Assembly: GCA_032123435.1 (NCBI GenBank)
Contig: JAQBFJ010000076.1
Span: 1 to 5,967 of the forward strand
Direction: 5' to 3'
From: JAQBFJ01 sp032123435
GTDB taxonomy: Bacteria; Verrucomicrobiota; Kiritimatiellia; UBA8416; JAQBFJ01
Length of the DNA: 5,967 bases
Part shown: piece by piece, positions 5,244 through 5,967 of the stretch
How the letters are laid out: each line of letters starts with the position of its first letter
How positions within the stretch are numbered: position 1 is the stretch's first letter
Made by a program: the position numbers and the translations under genes
The notes under the pieces: model-generated
What the model was told of the DNA's origin: nothing
The model's input: only the letters and a program-made list of their open reading frames with translations
Database searches by the model: none

Positions 5244-5967
5244 AACACAAAGTCGAAATTATAGCCAGGATACGCGCCTTGCGCCATTGCCTTGAATACA
5301 GCCATGTGTTCGGCTTCACTAGTCCAGGCGGGATCGTAATTGATAGGTGTCTCGTATCGAAAACTTATCGTAATGACGTCCGGCTTGTTTTTAGTGGCAT
5401 CGAACGTGAGGTCGTAACGCGAATTATTCGTCACCATCCAGGTCGCCCATGTGTCGCTTTTGTCGTATCTTGCCTTAAAATAGGAAACCTGTTCCTCGTA
5501 AGTTTCCGGCATGCTGAAGCCGCTTCCCTGTACGGCAGTGGAATATACCTGCCCCATGACCGGAACAGTATCGGCGTAGCCAAAAGTCTTCTCAAAGAAT
5601 CCGTCTGTGCCGGTCATGAAATACCATGAGCCGGGCGGCTGACCGTAGTTTCCTGCGGCGTCGTAACACCCGTAGTCATCGGTGCCGTCACCATCAAAAT
5701 CACCTACAACAGGAACGGTACCGGAATAGCCAAAAGTTCTTTCGAAGAACCCGTTACTGCTCGTCATGAAATACCACGAGCCCGGCGACTGACCGTAGTT
5801 ACCCGCGGCATCATAACACCCGTAGTCATCGGTACCATCACCGTCAAAATCACCTACAACAGGAACGGTACCGGAATAGCCAAAAGTCTTTTCGAAAAAA
5901 CCGTTACTGCTCGTCATGAAATACCACGAGCCGGGCGGCTGACCGTAGTTACCCGCGGCATCATAAC
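4913..5967 (-). CDS. FG-GAP/VCBS-like repeat metallopeptidase, N-terminus cut by window edge (copy B)
   Basis: The frame is open from the right edge to TAA at 4913-4915 (350 codons). The first half is a tandem array of 50-residue repeats, each with WYFMTSSNGFF, TFGYSGTVPVVGDFDGDG and TDDYGCYDAAGNYG. D-F-D-G-D-G-T-D-D is a DxDxDGxxD calcium site as in FG-GAP/VCBS-like repeats of extracellular proteins. A linker and a peptidase-like domain follow. The zinc motif HEFGHTMKLLH (HExxHxxxxxH, codons near 5104-5134) is followed by HYDS and, about 25 residues on, CIMDRTSSLFCSACR, in which CIMD could be a metzincin-type Met-turn and C-x-x-C may bind metal or form a disulfide. Metzincins usually have Gly where this has Lys (HTMKLLH), so the subfamily is uncertain. 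It is probably secreted, but the signal peptide would lie beyond the window. No C-terminal sorting signal is seen. Any methionine near 5917 is internal to a repeat and not the start. Confidence 0.85.
   Translation of the reverse strand, partial: YDAAGNYGQPPGSWYFMTSSNGFFEKTFGYSGTVPVVGDFDGDGTDDYGCYDAAGNYGQSPGSWYFMTSSNGFFERTFGYSGTVPVVGDFDGDGTDDYGCYDAAGNYGQPPGSWYFMTGTDGFFEKTFGYADTVPVMGQVYSTAVQGSGFSMPETYEEQVSYFKARYDKSDTWATWMVTNNSRYDLTFDATKNKPDVITISFRYETPINYDPAWTSEAEHMAVFKAMAQGAYPGYNFDFVFNGDTSTSYANIIAGIAENLSYSDGKDVYLYYETIFNHEFGHTMKLLHHYDSMATMGDGQYMPPGDTECIMDRTSSLFCSACRTALGLPLDVSDAAAVDAAVDDILSRYP
5554..5967 (-). repeat. 150-bp tandem repeats encoding 50-residue FG-GAP-like units
   Basis: The period is exactly 150 bp: one full unit at 5641-5790, one at 5791-5940, and the first 27 bp of the next at 5941-5967, identical to 5791-5817. 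A shorter and more diverged unit (about 5554-5640) forms the boundary with the peptidase linker. The two full units differ at roughly one base in ten by eye. Being a multiple of three, the repeat can expand or contract without breaking the frame. The array continues beyond the window, so the copy number is unknown. Confidence 0.93.

Noticed and set aside
5279..5629. A 116-codon plus-strand open frame
   Set aside because: Antisense to the peptidase linker region; no ribosome-binding site and no recognisable protein.

Overview
The window looks like a chromosomal accessory region of a bacterium from the Planctomycetes-Verrucomicrobia-Lentisphaerae (PVC) assemblage, most likely Lentisphaerota or Kiritimatiellota. 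This is inferred from the mix of families: a glycine-rich FAD oxidoreductase, a uroporphyrinogen-decarboxylase-like protein, a heparinase II/III remnant and a secreted-type FG-GAP repeat metallopeptidase. No rRNA, tRNA or other taxonomic marker is present, so the assignment is tentative.

Layout, left to right. A leftward two-gene unit occupies 1-2083: an intact UroD-family gene (1127-2083) followed after 64 bp by an FAD-dependent oxidoreductase (start 1062, cut by the left edge). Next come remnants: a decayed C-terminal piece of a metallopeptidase (2218-2410, minus strand) abutting a frameshifted piece of a heparinase II/III gene (2411-2718, plus strand). A non-coding stretch of about 300 bp (2719-3020) holds a 9-bp-period repeat and three copies of a TTGCYGYYAT element, two of them embedded in longer related sites. 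A tight rightward operon follows at 3021-4518 whose three genes overlap by ATGA twice: hipB (DNA-binding), hipS (separate HipA N-terminal subdomain) and hipT (HipA-like kinase). This is a tripartite HipBST toxin-antitoxin module. Only about 20 bp beyond hipT lies a decayed copy of the UroD gene (4538-4896, minus), then the intact C-terminal part of the metallopeptidase gene (4913 to the right edge, minus), whose N-terminal side consists of 150-bp tandem repeats with calcium-binding DxDxDG motifs.

The main structural point is that the UroD/peptidase segment occurs twice in the same orientation, at 1533-2410 and 4538-5243, bracketing the HipBST module. Each copy is damaged where the other is intact: copy A keeps a full UroD gene but a broken peptidase, and copy B keeps a working-looking peptidase but a broken UroD gene. 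At least three internal deletions distinguish the copies, two of them in frame and flanked by 3-4 bp microhomology. A partial duplication, followed by acquisition of the heparinase/HipBST block and complementary decay, would explain this.

The HipBST module is the most functional and interesting system here. Two features of its proteins differ from what I recall of the characterised enteropathogenic E. coli system: the HipT Gly-rich loop reads S-V-Q rather than S-I-S, and HipS has no tryptophan at all, carrying Val66 at the likely position of the inhibitory Trp. Its upstream region carries a plausible set of paired operators.
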